64,000 nucleotides of DNA from Conus ventricosus (GCA_018398815.1 CM031596.1:66187442-66251441); one strand, 5' to 3'; counted from the stretch's first letter, positions 20,001 to 35,597 are shown. Numbers and translations are program-made. The notes: generated by a model from the sequence alone, not told the origin.

Positions 20001-23000
20001 TTGGCTCGGATCTCTCCTAGACAGGGAGTACACTTTGGCCCGGGTGTACTAATCGGCTCCCCTTCTTGGGGCTGGGTCAAGACAAGCAGTTCCCATGCTG
20101 GCCATGTGAACCCCTGCAGTGCTCAGCTCTCTGTCCCCGGGAGTTGAGCATGATCAGGGGGGATAGGGTTAGTTGATTCTGTTTGTCGTATGTCTCTCCC
20201 GAAGCCTGGAAGGGGTCAAGACATTGGTTTCTTGGCCCTGGCCCCTTAGTTGGACTCCAAGGTGGTGGGTAAGGGAGGGATGAAATATAATAAAAAAAAC
20301 ATGGCTTTATAAAAAAACAACCCCCCCAAAAGGAAGAGGAAGGCGGCACCCCATTTCGGGGGAACGTTATCGACAGCTTTTCTGACACGGAGGTACGACG
20401 AGAACAGGTTTTTGGTTTCCCGGGCTCTGGTGGAAGGGGAGGGAGAGGAAAGACCCCTTTCGCTCTGACCCTTTTTGCATTCAAAAGGGGGCTTTCAAGG
20501 CTACGGGTGACCCTCATCCCAAAAGGTTAGAAGGACGTTCATTAAATGTCGACAAAAAACAATCTGAACACTTTTTGAGGGAAACAAAATAGGATGGGAG
20601 ATCAGGTGACCCCCCAAAAACATTAAAATTCACCCAAAAGGGGAATTTGACTTCCGCTCACCAGGGGGGTGGGACGTGTCTCGCGGGCGCTCCGTCGTTC
20701 AAAACCTTATCCAAGTCAAAATTGTGCCTTCAAATTTCTGTACCCAGTGTTTTTGGGATTTATTGAAAAAAAAGGAGATTTCTTTTTGTATAAACATTTT
20801 GACTTGCAGTTCATCGGAAAAATGAAACACCTGTGTGATAGTAGTGCACAATTCCTGTGGGCCAAGGACTCCCGGTTTATTAGGGCGGGGTGAGCGGGGG
20901 CCCCGTGGGCCTTTTTTCTATTTTGTTTCCAATGAACATTGAATCTCGGGGGCACAAGTTTCTTTTTAAATTCAAATGGCAAGGGCGGAAACTTTTCCCT
21001 TTTAAAAATGACTTCTACATCTCTAGTTTTTTTGGGGAAAAGGGAGGTGAGAAAGGAAACCACTTCATCGTCTAGTGACTTTAGATCCAGCCCGAGTCAA
21101 ACGCAAAACAATACAAAACAATGAGCAAAAACGAGCAGAATTAGACAGCAGTGGGGAAGACATGACAATTCAGAGCACTGTGCGAATCAAAGGGGCATTG
21201 ACAAAACTGCCCACGAAAGAAGACTTTTGCAGCTAAGAAAAGATGGAGAACTCAGTCTTCAATGCCCATAAAAAAAGTATTAGAGGCACTGAAAAGGAAA
21301 AAAAATTTAAAAGGAAAAACTTTCATCGAATTACCAAAACAAAGGGAAAAACACAAACCAAAGCTCACTGGCTCAGATTCGAAAGAACCCTCTCTTAAAA
21401 GTGAATAACGATAAGAAAACACGGCCGTTCGGGGAATTTGGCGTGTTACGGCATCAGAGAGACGAAAAAGACGAGAGGGTGGGGGACTGTGTGAGAAAAT
21501 GTGGATTTTTCTCTGGTAAACTTGGGCGTCCCCTGTGCGCAGCAGATTGGAGAACCCCACCGGGTGGGGGAGAAACCAGGGAAGCCGGGAACCGCCCCCT
21601 ATCATCCTATTTTTTTTTTCCGGGGAAGGAGGGGAGAGGTTTTGAGGCCCGGGGGAAATTTAAAACAGCCCGGGAAAAATTTGGGGGAAGGACTTGACAC
21701 AACTAATTATAAACGTTGAAAACGCAATGCGCATTCTGAAACGATGGCCCCCTGGTCCAATGTAAAATATTAACAAAACTGAAAAATGGAAAAACTTTGA
21801 AGATCACTCAAGGAGGGACTTGACTCCCTTTTCAAAGAGAAAGGGCTTAAATGAGTAAGTGAATTGTGTACTTTTCAATTTTGGTGTAACAACATGTGTG
21901 GGGGGAGGGGGGGGGGGAGGGTGGGGTGGTGGGGTATCAATAGTCTTTTTTTTTTTTTTTTTCAGTACTAAACTTCGTCGCCCAAACCCATAAAAACTCG
22001 TCTTTTTTATTGTATTCACCTTCCCCCCTCCCCCCCCCCCCCCCCCCCCCCTCTCCCCATTTCCCCCCTCCCTCTTTTTCCCTTTCCTTTTCCGTCGACT
22101 CGAATTCACTTTTTCGCGATTTAAATTTTTGATATACATGCGCGCGCGCGCGCGGTGGTGTGGGGGTTGTGTGTGTTGAGAGAGAGAGAGGCGTGTGTGG
22201 GTGGGGTTTTTGTGGGGTTGCGTGCGCGTGCGTGTGGGGGGGGGGGGGTGGGTGTCCCAATATAATATTACCAAACTTGTGCTTTTGGGATATAATCTTG
22301 TTTTTATTTTGTGATTGAAGGGTGGATTGTTGGTATTTCAGCGTTTGCGCTTAATTACAACGATCAAAGGGACAAAACATATTCATCTTCTTTTCATTTT
22401 TTTTTTTTCCGTAGCGTTCGTATACTTTCACTCCCTTCAAAGGGGTGGTTGAATGACGGATGTTACGGCCCACAAACATCATATTAACAAAAAAAATTTT
22501 GTAACCGGAAATTTAAAACACACATCTAGGGGGCGCGCCGCGCGCGCACATTTCTCCAAAGTAAAGATGATAAATCCGACGGGATATTTCCATTCGCACC
22601 TTCTGCTCCTTCCCTTCTTTCCCTCCCCCCTCCCCCCCCCCCTTTTCCCCCTTCCGCCACCACATCCCCCTCCCCCTGCCCGCATATGTATACAGCTCTC
22701 ACTTCCATTTAACTATTTTACGGGTCGAAGGATAGAGGACAACGACCCCCCCCCCCTCCACCACACACACACACACACTCCTTGGGTTTGGTTTTGTTTG
22801 GTTGGCGGGTTTTTAGAGCGAAAAAAGGGGCCGTTTATTGAGGGGCAGGGGATTGGTGACAGTTTTTGGGAAATTGATAAGGTGTAAAGTTGTTTGGGGA
22901 CAGGTGATTGTAATGGAAAAAATGAAGTGGACAGATATTGATATTGTGGAAAGGGACGGGGACAATGATTGAAATGGGGAAAAATGATGTGGGGATGTTT

Positions 23001-26000
23001 GAAAATGGAACGTTAATGTGGAAATGATGGATAATGAAAATATTTGTGTGAACGATGATGATATGGGGAAAAGTTATATGCCAATATTGATAATGGGGAA
23101 AGTTAGGGGACAGATGACTGAAATGGGAATTAAAGTGGACAGATGTTTGATGATGTGGGAAGTTGATGGGACAATTTTGATATTGGGGAAAAATGATGTG
23201 GAAATAAATTGATAGTGGGGAAAGTTGATGGGGCAGATGTTTGATAATGTGGAAATTGTGTGGGCAGAGGATTGATAATGTGGAATTTTGATGTGAAGGG
23301 ATTTGTAAAGGGATAGTTGGTGTGGACAGAGATTGAAATGTGGAAAGCTGTTTGGGACAAAATTTAAAAAGGGATAGTTGATGGGGAAAAAAGATTGTAG
23401 AATGAAATTTGAAGGGGACAGAGAATATAGTGTGTTAGTTCGTAGACAATATTGAAAAGGGGGATAGTTGGTGGGACAGATTTGAAAAAGTAATTTTTGA
23501 TGGGACAAGGGTTTTGATAAGGGGGATGGTTGATGTAACAGATGATGATAATGTGGATTTGAGTGGACAGATGTTTGAAAATGTAGTATTTGAAGTGGCA
23601 AAAAGAATGAATGGGTATTTTTTGTAGACAATGATTGTAATGTGGATGTATGGGGACAGATGATTGAAATGGAAATTTGATGTTACATATTATAATGTGG
23701 ATAGTTGATGGGAAGAGATGGATAATGTATAGGGGGATTGTACAATGATTGAAATGTGGAGGTTGATGTGGAAGAGATTGAAGTGTAGAAAATTGAAAGT
23801 TTTTGAACAGCTGATTGGCAAAGGGAAACAGAGATATCTAATGTTGACGCTGATTGGGGGGGTAGGAGGGATAATGGGGGCCTCTTTAGGTTGGGGTATT
23901 TTCTAGTACAGATCCCACGAGGGATAAAATTAATCCCCTCTCTCCTCCCCCCCCCCCCCCCCCCACTTCCGCGTCCGCGCCCGCGCACGCACGCCACACT
24001 GCTTCCTTTTTCCTGCCTGTCTGTCCTCGCTTCGCCCATACCGCGCGCGCGGCGTGGGGGCCCCCCGCACTCCACACGGGCACACACATAGGGACCCACA
24101 CACTGAGCATGCGAGAGCAATACAGGCACACATACGCACACACTGGCCTGGGCGCGGCGCGCCCCCCATCAGACACCTCTTGCTTGCGCCGTGCGCGCGC
24201 GCGGCGGGCGCTCTCCCGCGCGCGCCTTGGTGTCACACACATTGCGGGCACCCCGGGGGGGCCGGGGGGTGCGCGCAACACACTGCATTTTTTAAAAAAA
24301 AAAAAGGGAAAAAAAAAAAGGAAACAGAACAGATGACCATTCCCCGGGACTGCTTCTCCCTTCCTCTCTCCTGCTCCCCCACCCCAACCACGGCCCTCCG
24401 CCCTTTTTTTCTTCTGGTAGCCCATCGCTTCCTCTTCGTACCCATTGTAAAATGCCCTTTGGGTTGTACGTATTTAAGGGAGCCAACGTCCCCTCTATCG
24501 TTATAATGTTGCTGATGAACAGAAAAGTTCATTGAGAGTGGATAAGGTAAGACATGATACCATGTTGCTGAAGTAATTCGGGTACTGGAAGTAAAATAAC
24601 GACTGAGGGTCCATTTTAAAAACAAATCAGGGATATGGTTATCGGTATTTTTTGCATCAAATATGTCTATAGAAAATCTTTTGGGCTGAAACAGACAGCT
24701 TTTTGTCCACATGTCAGGGGGTGACCTTGCGAATATGTGGGGATATTTTGATGAAATGTGGGAAGATATCTGGTGAGAGGGGGCGATGCACTTTGCATGC
24801 TGAGATGGAATTGGTGAATGAACTGATTAAGACTCAACAATGTGATAAAGTTTTTTAGATAGAGGGAGGGGTGGACTTTTTTTGACAGGGTATATTGACT
24901 AAGGGGTTGAAATTGATATTGAATGGGGTTGATAGAATATTCTAGGGGGGGGAAGGGAACATTCACGGGCAGTTAATTCAGTTTTCGCTGACTTGGGTTT
25001 ATTGACAGACGAATATTGACAGTAGGGTTAAAATTCATCGGCTGATGGGGATATTGTGGGGCCTTTTGGAAGACAAAATTTGACGGATGGTGAAATTTTT
25101 TGTTACATAAACCGCATATTTTCTGTTAAAAAAAGGGGGGGTCACAACTAATTCACCTCGCCGCGCACGGGGGGCGCAGGCGCCGCGCACACAAAACAAA
25201 TCCCCCCCCCCCCCCCCCCACGCCTACCCCTCTTTTTCCAGATAATAAGATACTATACTTGAGGGCATTATAATTTTTTTTTATTGCCAACAATGGACGA
25301 TGCCCGTCATGTATGAACATATTTATGAATTCTTGAGCTCTTTTGTGTTATTTTTACATGACATGCAACCCTACATACCACTTTGAAGGGGACGTGGGTG
25401 GTGCTTAAAGCCCTGTGAAAGATAAGCAGATGGAGGAATTTGATCCCCCTACGCTAACAAAGAGTTTTTTGTTGGTATTTCAATTGAAATTTCTTAAACA
25501 TTGGGTCATAGTGATTTTTAAAATTTCTTTTTGTCTTACCTTTTGGGGGCGGAGCAAATATATAGTTTAGGGCCCACGTCAAAACTAAAGAGGAATGAAA
25601 AAAAGAGGTGATAATGAATTAAGTTTAATTTTCATAACCCTTGAATTCTTTGGAAACGGGGATAGCCTTATCCCCGAGGGTTCATTTTTGCCCCCACTTT
25701 TTTTTTCCTCGCTTAGCTTCCCGGTTTTTTTCCCCCCCCCCTTCCTGCGTGCCCCCCGCCCCCCCCCTCCCACTCCACTCCTCTTCGATCGCCGACCAGG
25801 GCCCAAAATTTGCATCGTGGTTTTTTTTTAAAAGGGAGGGGGGGGAGGGGGGGGGGGGGGGGGGGACCGTGGGGTGCGACCCCTCCCCACCTTTGCCCCC
25901 CGTTACCCAACCCTTGCTCTCACTCCGTGCGGACAAAGAAAGGGTTGAAATCGACATTTTAAGGCGTTCAGCTGATATTTTTTACATACATTGAACCCAT

Positions 26001-29000
26001 AAAACGCCGCCCGGGTGAGCGCTATTCCACACCCCATACCATCCAACCGCCTGTCCTTTTCGCACAACGGCGCCGCAGCGGCCGCCACACTCGTGCGGAT
26101 GAAGGCACTCGCGAGCGCACAAGCCGACATATTTTTATGCAAACTTTTTTTGTCATGGGTTGCCCCCAAGAGTAAACGAACCTTCCATTTTTTTTAGTAA
26201 ATGGGGTTTTTTTTTTTATGGTCAGGTTTTTTTCTTCTCTATGAACTCATTGCCTTTACATGTTGAACAACTTTTTTTCTCCTCCTCCCCTCCCCTTTTC
26301 TTTCTTCTTCTTCCCCAACGCGTTTTTTTGCTTCCTCGTGGAAAGCATTTTTGATTCAAACAACTTTTTAAATATTTTCTATTCGTACCGCTTTATACAC
26401 AAAAGTCTTTTTGGGGTATGGTTTTGTGTTTTTATTTTTCGATTGTTTTCATATTTGCTTTTTGTCAGGATTTGCATTTTTTTTCTACCCTTTTTCGACT
26501 TTTTTTTTTGAAAGGGTTTTTCTTTTTATTTTTCCCTTTGGGGGGTTATCAGCATAGATGGTATATCGGGTTTTTATTCTTTCTGTATGCATACATTTTA
26601 TTTTTTGCTTAAAGGGAATACTTTATTCATGTATTTCCTTTTCAACACATATTGATACAGGCCCGTCGGGGAATTTTTGAATGCTACTCGTGTCACTAAG
26701 CAATTGGGTGAAGTTCAAATTTTTTTCTTTGCTCTTAAAAAACCTTTACAGGGACAGTATAAAAAATTCTTCCTTAAAGCAGGACGGGAGTTTACATAAA
26801 CTGGGGACGTTTTCCACATTTAAAACAAAAAAAGTCTCTATTTTTTTGTCTGCAAGACACCCACTTTCAAAAAAAAATAGAAAATATGAAATGCCGAATG
26901 GGGCTACAAATGTTTCTTTTCCTCCTTTTCGATCCAACTCTGGGGGCGTACTATTTTATTTTCAAAAAATTTTGAGTTCCAGATAAAAAACGTACACCGT
27001 GAAAAAATGGACCTTCATACGGGTTTTTTTTTTCTTCATTTGAAAAAGAATTCTCTTGGTGAACGTTATGGACCCAATAAAGATGACCCCTTTTTTTACG
27101 GCACACTAAACAAGATCAAAAGATTATAACAAAAACAACATCATTGCTGTAGGCGACTGGAATGTCTGTGGACCAACTTAACTGTTTTAAACTATGTGCA
27201 AGATAACAACCCTGGGGCCAGGGAAACACGAAAATATGCTGAAAAAAGGACTTCTGACTATGGAAAAAGAAAACCCCTTTTGGGAAAGGAAACCCGGGCG
27301 AAGCCCAACACCACAAAAAAAGCCTTTTAGACTATTTTCTGTTATCAGTTATTTTTAAATTTGCTTTCAAAAAAGCGATTTTTTACCAGTTATGGGTCTG
27401 ATCTTTCCAAATTTACTTTGTGTTTGAAATTGGGGAAAAGTAAAAGTTTAAAAGTTTCGGGAAATAAAGTGCTATATTAAAAATAAACAGTAGTCGATGA
27501 AATAAACGAACTAACCCTAAAAGTAATACAGAATATGCAGTCGATCTTTCAGAAAAAGACCATCGATATACAATTAGAAAAATTTCTGAAAATTTTAAGT
27601 TTCCAGATAAACTTTTTTAATTTCCTTTTGTAAAAATTTTAGAGAAAAAAAAATAGCTTACTCAATTAGAAAAAAGAAAAAAAAAAAAGAAAAAAAACAA
27701 TCTAATAGAAGAATGAATCACAGAAAAAGGAAAATAAAACAAAACAGAAATAAACACTTCAACAACAAAATCAAAATTAAGATCACTCAGAGAGAAGAAG
27801 AGGAAAGGGATACTTTAAGTCCAAGGGCAAGAGGGGTTGCAGACGGTGAAAAAAATTCTAAGTATTTCTGTAACCTTGAGAAAAGGAATTTTATTATAAA
27901 CATATAGCAAAAAATATAACCAAGGAATAAAAAATAACCGAACAAAAAGATATTTTGAATGAAGTTAAGACTTTTTTAAAAACATATAAGGAAAAAAAAA
28001 CCAAAACCGTAATATTAAGACTTTTAAAATCAATTTCCCCAAAAAACAGAAAATGAAAAAGAATTTCTGGAAGGGGAAACAACATTTGAGGAAGCAGGCC
28101 TAGCCCCAAAAGACTGAAGCACGGAAAAAACCCAGGCACGATGGATTTAGCGCCGAATTCTTTAAGTTTTTTTGGAAAAAGTTGGACCCCCTTTTGGAAA
28201 AACCCTTAACGAAGCTTACAAAGAGAAAAACTTTTAACTACGCAAAAAGAGGGAAATTAAGTTCCCAAAAGGCATAAGCCAAAGGAATTTGTAAAAAAGG
28301 GGGCCCCACTCTCTTTTAAAAGTAGTATAAAAAGATAGGTTCTAAAAAATATTTCCCAAAAGACTAAAAACGTCTTGCCTTTATCCTTATGAAATCAAAC
28401 AGGCTTTTTGACCAAAACGTACATGGAGATAATATTAGACGATTTTCGATTTGTGTACTATTTAAACTTAAAAAAACCCCTGGTTTGTTGTTATGCATTG
28501 ACTTGAAAAAGCTTTCGATTCTTTAAATTGGAATTTCATGATTAAGGTACTAAAAGGTTTGGTTTTTGGGGAAAATATATCCCGGGATAAAAACATTTTA
28601 TAAAATATTAAAAACAACATTATTGTAAATGGACAACTGCGCCATGGTTTTTAGATAAACAAAAGAGGCAAGGAACCCATTTCCCGGTTTTTTTTTAACT
28701 CATGAGAGATTTAGCAAATGATAAAGGAAAAAATTTATAAAAAAGGGAAAAAAAATAGGTGAGAGGCCATAAAAACTAGTTTTCTGACACACTCATTTTA
28801 AATAAGGGGGGAAAAGTTCTTTTGAAAATTCTTTCAATTCTCGACACTTTCAGAGCTTTTGGTTTACACATAAACAGGGAAAAAAAGCAAGCTGTATGGG
28901 TCGGGTTCAAAAAATGTCAAAGACAAAATACGCCCCAAAATTAAAAATGATAGGTCCCCCAAAATTTAAAATACTTGGAAAAGGTTTACACAAACTTAAA

Positions 29001-32000
29001 AGAATGGGAAAAGATGAACTTAATGACAAATTTCTGAAACAAAATGTTATTCAAAAATTGGGGCTCAAAGAACTATTACACCGTGGGGAAAAGTCGCAGT
29101 TTTTAAAATCATTAGTCCTTTCGAAATTGATACACTTTGGATTCTCTTCCTGATCCCCCTGACCCCTTTTTTAAAAAACTTCAAAAAAAGTGCTTTCCCT
29201 TTTTTGGGGGAAACAAGATAAATCACAGAAGACAAAATCAAAAAAGTAAAAAGGGGGTCTAAACAACCTGAATTAGAAAATACATTTAGCTTTTAAAATC
29301 TCGTGGAAAGAAAAATTAAAAAACGACAATCATAAATGGAAATATTATAAGGAAAACCCATCCCTTTTTTGAAAAACTTGAGGTTAGGACAGCATTGCTT
29401 GTGTAGTACAAACTCAAATTTATTTTGGACTCATTTTTAAGGCTTACAAAGAAAATTTTTCTTTCATTGGGAACCCCCAAAAATGAATGAACTACTGTCG
29501 GAAACCCGGTTTTACAATAAAAATTTAAAATAGGTAACGCACGATCAAACAAAAAAAAACTGATTGAAAAAAGAAAAACATGCAGTAATGCATTTCTTAA
29601 AAGAAGACGGGAAAAATTTAGACATTTGAAGAATTTATACTACCTTGACAAAAACAAAATTTCGTTTCTTAAAAAACGGGTGGATTTCCTCCATAAAAAG
29701 TTACAAAAATAAAACGGGATGAATTTAAAAGCCACCCCAAATAGACCGTGTCCTAAAGCGGTGAAAGTTTTTTCAGGCAAACAGAGGATCAACAAAACAT
29801 AAATTTTTAAATTATGAGAACAGAAACCAAACTTTTTTAAAAGTGGGAACAAAAGCTAAATTCTGAAATCCCCTTTGGAAAAAAGTATTTCTTCACACCC
29901 ACAACAAAACGATACAAACTCAAAAGGTTTCAACAGAACTGTTCATAGAATTATTGGTACGAACATTATTCCAATGCAAGGGGAAAACAAATCGAAGAAC
30001 TCACCTTTTTTTTAATAAGAAAGAGAGTCAATCGAACACTTGTTTTGGGGAAAGCAACCATGACAAAGATTTTGGGAAAACTGTCAACATTATGAATGAA
30101 AAAAGCAGAAACACTTCAATGCAAATCACTTGTAATTTTAATTTTCGGGGGATCACCATTTAAAAAAAAGACAAATATTTACTTATTATAATTTTTCAAA
30201 AAATTATATCTGTAAATGTAAATTTTAAAAAAAGTACGCCTGTGTTACGGGTTCCAAAATCACTGCACAACAGATTTAAAGTCGAGTTACACAATGCCCC
30301 GAGTTAATATAACAGACAAACTTTTTAAGCCTCAGGCAACTTTACACCAAGTTTTTTCAATCAATACTTAATAGGGCCTACCTTTTCAGCGGGTCGTTAT
30401 AATGATATATATTTTGTATTGTTATTATGTGTGTGTATATGGTTTGCATGTGTATGTGAGTATGTTATATGCATATAGTAGTTTTGCGTATTTAAAATAT
30501 GTTGTTAGTATTTTAAAATTTCGGATTATGTTTGTGCATTATGGTATGTATACGTGGGTATATGTATGTGTTGTATATATGAATAATATAGATGTGATAT
30601 ATGTATTATTGATTTAAATTTTATATAGTATATAATTATTAATATTATATATATAATTTTTATTCCCCTCCCTCTTACCCATCTACAGTGTTTATTTTTG
30701 AACAGCAACATCCTTGCAGAATAACACCTTAATAAAAATTGTATAAAAGTCAGAGACAATCAGTTAACAAACCCGGCAGAATGTCCCGATACAGCAATTT
30801 TTCTTTTAAAACCCTTTGTGTGTACTGGATCTATCTTGATCTTTTTTTTAAAGGGCTTGTTTCGTTGCTTTATGCCTCCTTAAAACAAAACAAAATCAAC
30901 TTTTGCGCACTGCCTCTTTTTGGGGCCCTTTGTAAACCTGAATTATTGAATTAAAAAAAGAGGAAAAAAAAAAAAAAAAAGAAAAAAGTCAAAAAAAAAA
31001 AAAAAAAAAAAAAAATTCATCCAAAGGGTGATTCGCGCAGAGTCTAATGGGGTCTCAAGGCAGAAATAAAAAGGAACTGGGGTCCCAGGTGTGACGGGGT
31101 GCCCAGGGTGACATCAAGAAAGGTGAGAGAGGTGGGCCCCCAAACCCCCTTTCTGACCTTCTGCAACCCGTGTTGCCTCCGGGCATCAAGGTTTTGGGTA
31201 CCTGAACGCCGCGTTCAGCGTATGTCCCTCGCCGTTGAATGCTTCGGGGCCAGAGTTGGGCATGTCAAGACCGCGTTCGGGCAGGAGGTGTGCGGTGTTG
31301 CTGCAAGGGAAACCATGATGGGCCTGCAAAGATCCGGCACATTGTGCTAACTGCGGTGGGGATCATCCCCCCTTTTCAAGAAACTGTCCTCTTTGGGTTC
31401 AGAATCCCCCTTTTAACGAAAAAAAACAAAAAAGTCTCCCTTTTTGAAACCCGCAAGCAGTTTGGGGAGTCAGACTCCAACAGTTTCATATGCTTCGGGT
31501 GAAAAAAAAAGGTTCCCCCAGTTCACACTCATCATCGCTGTCGACTGTGACTTTACGTTTTCAAAACACTGCAAGCAAAAATGTCAACTCTGGGGAAGCA
31601 GGTCCCCCCCCTTCCCAACCCCAAGGGGACCCCCTGTGGAGGCAAAAAACCGCCACCCCCAGACGCCCAGCAGTCTACAACATCGCTCGGCAATTAAAAA
31701 ACCACTACCCCCCTCGACCTCCCGTCCATGCCCGGCGGGCAAGGGAGATCAACCCATGTGGGGATGGGGAGTTGGGAAGAAACCTCCCCCATCTCCCCAA
31801 ATCCAGACCTCCACCACTCCAAAACCCCGGCCCTTTGTCCCTGCGGGCCAATCGCCAGCAGGTCCAAACCCAAAACAGTCCAGTTTAAAATAAATAAAAA
31901 TTCCTCCCTTTGGACCAGATTGAGGAGGAGATGACCTGATCTCTCCCTTTCGCCCCTGCACCAGGATAGTACCCTACCCATTTTGGGAAAATCCGGGATT

Positions 32001-35000
32001 AAATTCCAACTTTGGGGGGCTGCAGCTTCTGTTCATCTATAAAACCTTCCCGTGGCTCTTCAAAAAACTCAAATTCAAAGCCAAAGCCTTTACTCTTTTT
32101 GGCTTTAATATCTTTCAAAACCCGCGCAACCATCCCCCTTGGGGCTGTCGGGGGGTGTTTTCCCCTTTTCCCTACATAAAACTTTGTTGTAAGTCCGTCG
32201 CCGTCCCACCTCCCTTCAAGCGTAGCTCGAGAGTCACTCTCCACAAGACTGTGACGCTTTCCCTTTAAACTTCCCCCTTCTATCCGTTTTGCGTCAGGGC
32301 CTGTCAATCTTTAGGGAACTTCCCGCCTTTTTTGCTGTTGGGTGATTTAAAGGTCACAACCCTCTTTGGGGGAGTGCCGGACGTCATCCAGGTCTGCTGA
32401 TTGAGGATACCGTCGGATTGGATTTGTGTTGTCTAACACGGGTCGCAACTTACCTCCACTCTTCCACATTCACTTCGGTTTTGATTGTCGGTTTGTGAAA
32501 CCCCCCGCTGCCTGACATGATGGGCGTCCATGACGATCTGCACGGAATGACCCTTTCCCTGTTTTTTTTCCCCCCATTTAAATAACCCGCCTCTGGGCTC
32601 TCACATCTCAATTATAAGAAACAAAATGGGGTCTATTTTTCAGCCACATTTCTAAGGGGTTCCAGGACACTGATTTTTTTTAGAGTCCAGACCCGCAGAA
32701 TCCTGACTAACCCAAATCAATGTGCTAAAGCCTGTATCCAGTGTCTTTCCCTAAACTTCAAATCCCCAAAAAACCTGGTTCGATTTAGAATGCCAACAAA
32801 TTTTCCAAAGTTAAAAACGGGCTCAGCGTCAGGTATACCAACGACCTTCGGGGCCCAAACCCCGGCCATCAAAACTCCTGCTAAAACAAGAACACTTTTA
32901 AATCATAAACGTCGGTCCTGGAGAAGCTTTCTGCTCCAGGCGACACAAAAAAATTCTAAGAAAAAATGTGGGAAAATCATTAAGAAAATCAAAGGGAAAA
33001 CAACCTGTCCCCACTTGAAACCCTCTCAAGTTTCGGATTTTTTAAAACAGAAAAGAAAACATTTTCTAACTGCTTTCTTTTAACCATGAAAGAATTCCCC
33101 CTCTTCTAATAAACATCCTTTTGTCAAACACAAAGCCCTAAAAGAAAAAACTCCCTGCAACTTTTTATCCGACAACATGGAAACTACAATCTTCCTTTTT
33201 TCATTTAAAAAGGGTGAAATCTGCCTTACTCTTTGCAGCGATTCCTCCCAGAATAGATACAAACATTATCAACTATTGAAACACTTCCCAAGAAGGCTAA
33301 CTCCTTTCAGGTATACAACCCGTGTGGGCTACCGTTGCTTTCCCCCCCTCTTTTGGGGGACAGCCCTCTTATTCCCATCCCCAAAACCCGGAAAAGACTT
33401 TCTAATTTCCATCTAATACCGTCCCATACTTGCCCCTGTTCTGTAAATTGATGGAAAAAATGGCAAAGCAGGTCATGTGGAAACTCGAAACCATGGCCTT
33501 TTGCGAAAGAACAGGTGGTTTTTCCCCAAACATCGTTACATTACCATTTGGTTCGTCGGGTCTACACTTAGGGAAGCTTTTTTTAAAAAGACAGCAGCGT
33601 GGGAATTTTCTTTTTCGGAGAAGGCCACGATACCACCTGGAAGTCGGGTACTTCATGATCTCCACGACTGGGTTTTCGAGGTCATCTTTTCCCCTTTTTT
33701 CAAAAAAATTTTTGGCAGAACACAGTTTCCGGTCCGGTTTGGGACCACTCTCTCTAAGTCCACAGCAGATTGGGTGTTCCACAGGGGAGCAACTACCCTG
33801 CCCCTCTTTAGTATTAAGATCAACAACATTTTGAAAAAACAGTTTTACAGGGTTCGACGCCATTGTTTGTGGAGATTTTGCTGTCTACGCAACTGGAACC
33901 GTACCCCCCCCAGGGCCAGCGCAGGCCCACTTTGCGTGATAAAAACCATCGTGGGCGGATGAAAACGGTTTCACCTTTTTTGCTACAAAACCCAGTGATT
34001 CACTTTCCATAATTTTTTTTCCCTCAGTTTTTTTTTCCCGATCCGGAACTTCAAATAGGGAAATCCCCATTCCAGCTGTTAAAGAGGCCAAATTTCTGGA
34101 GTCATTTTTGACCAAAAAAATTTAAATTTTTCGCCATATTAAAAACCTAAAACTGCTTGCCAAAAAAGGGACTGAATTTCGCGGGGCAGCGCCCAAACCC
34201 ACGGGCCTGATAAAAAACTTTGTTGCACCTCTACAACCCTGGTCCTTCCAAACTGGACTAGGTTGTGCTGTGTACGGCTCCGCAAGTCATCTTACCTCAA
34301 ACTCTGGACCCTATCCACCATCAAGGGGTTTGCCTGTCTTGGGCGTTTCCGCCCACCCCTGTGTACACCTTACCAGAGGCAGTGAACCTTCACGTCCAAC
34401 CGCAGGCCCGAAACTGTCCTTTTAATTATACATCCGACTGTTCCAGAAACCGCAGAAATCCCCGCCTATGACTGTGTTTTTGACCCTCCGTTCCAAAGTA
34501 AGTTTGAAAAAAAAACCCGAAATGTATTCCCCCCGTTTGGGCTTCGTATGCAGCCTCACGTGCGGAAAACAGGTATAGACCTTGGAGTATTTTTCCGATT
34601 TTTCCAAGTTTCCGGATAACCTCCAGGGGCCTTTTTTTCACACCAAGATTCGTTTTGTCTCGCAGCTTTCCGTAAGGGGTCAACCAGCTCTCTGGCGTAC
34701 AAGGCTTTGTATGCCGAGCTCGTTTTCCCAAAATTTCCCCTCCTACAAAAAGTTTTCACTGACGGTTTCCCAAATCTGAGGATGGAGTGGGCCCCAGCCT
34801 ACTGCCCTGGGCTTTCCCTTTTCAGATATTTTTGGGAAAAATACTTTAGATGCTTCGTCTATTTTGCGAACTTACGCCTAGTACGGCTTTGAAGATAATC
34901 CCCATTCTCAGGGGGGACTTTCTGGTTCTGTCGGTTTTGCTGTCCTTTTGGGGGCCCTAGCGGCCCCAACCTTTAGCATCCAGAAATTTTTACTTTTTTT

Positions 35001-35597
35001 GGAACTTTTTTGCAATTTTAAGGCGGACGGTTACAACATTACCTTGCTTGGGTTCCTGGCCATGTTTGGGACGCGGGGAAAAATGTTATCGTTTACCAAG
35101 AACGCCACAAGAAGAAACTGTCCAACACTTATTCCCCCCTCAGATGTGAAACCCAAAATTTAAAGATTATGTGAGAGACCTCGGCAGGAGGATTGGGGCA
35201 CAAGAAAGAAAAACAAACTCTTTCAGACCTCCAACCTTAAAGACTTCCTCCCACACCTGGTGGTCGTAAAAAAGGAAACGGTTTTGTGCCGGGTGCACAC
35301 CGCCATTTTTTTTACCCCCTTCTACCTTTTAAAGAGTGAAAAAGCCCGGGGTGCATTCCCTGTCATGCACCACTCCAAGAAACTGTTCTTTTAGAGTGTT
35401 GGACTTGCACGATGTGAGACACAAACATTTTACAGCGGATCCATGAAATCCTGTTTAGGGATGTCCCGCCTGACGTACCTTGGGGTTTTTTAGAGAAATT
35501 TAAAATTTTTTCATCTGATTTGAGATTTTAAAGGGAAAAAGGATTTTAACAAAGTTTTTGGTTCGTTGTAGACATGTCATTTAACGAGATGTGTGAA

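Larger units (their letters stand above)
20644..31011 (+). mobile_element. 10.4-kb insertion inside LINE ORF1, ending in an L1-like LINE and poly(A)
   Basis: The host LINE sequence AAAATTCACCCAAAAGGGG (20625-20643) recurs as AAAATTCATCCAAAGGG (31012-31028) right after a long A-rich tail (30961-31011). That is the expected form of a target-site duplication by an A-tailed LINE. Host ORF1 codons join correctly across the two sites (NSSKG|VIRAES). The right half holds an L1-like ORF2 remnant. The left half (20644-26700) is unrecognised apart from simple repeats, so other nested material is likely. Confidence 0.55.

Noticed and set aside
23074..23631. 185-codon Pro/His/Ser-rich minus-strand frame
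   Set aside because: Translation of a degenerate ~33-bp minisatellite.
21804..25994. Gly/Arg/Pro-rich frames of 65-180 codons on both strands
   Set aside because: Low-complexity G/C-rich and homopolymer sequence within the poor-quality stretch; no domain recognisable.
28896..29153. 85-codon Lys-rich frame as a small gene
   Set aside because: It corresponds to the region after the RT domain of the L1-like LINE (ending LVLSKLIHF).
33402..33962. Overlapping frames of 134-161 codons as a host gene
   Set aside because: They match the reverse transcriptase of the I/Nimb-type LINE read through frameshifts.
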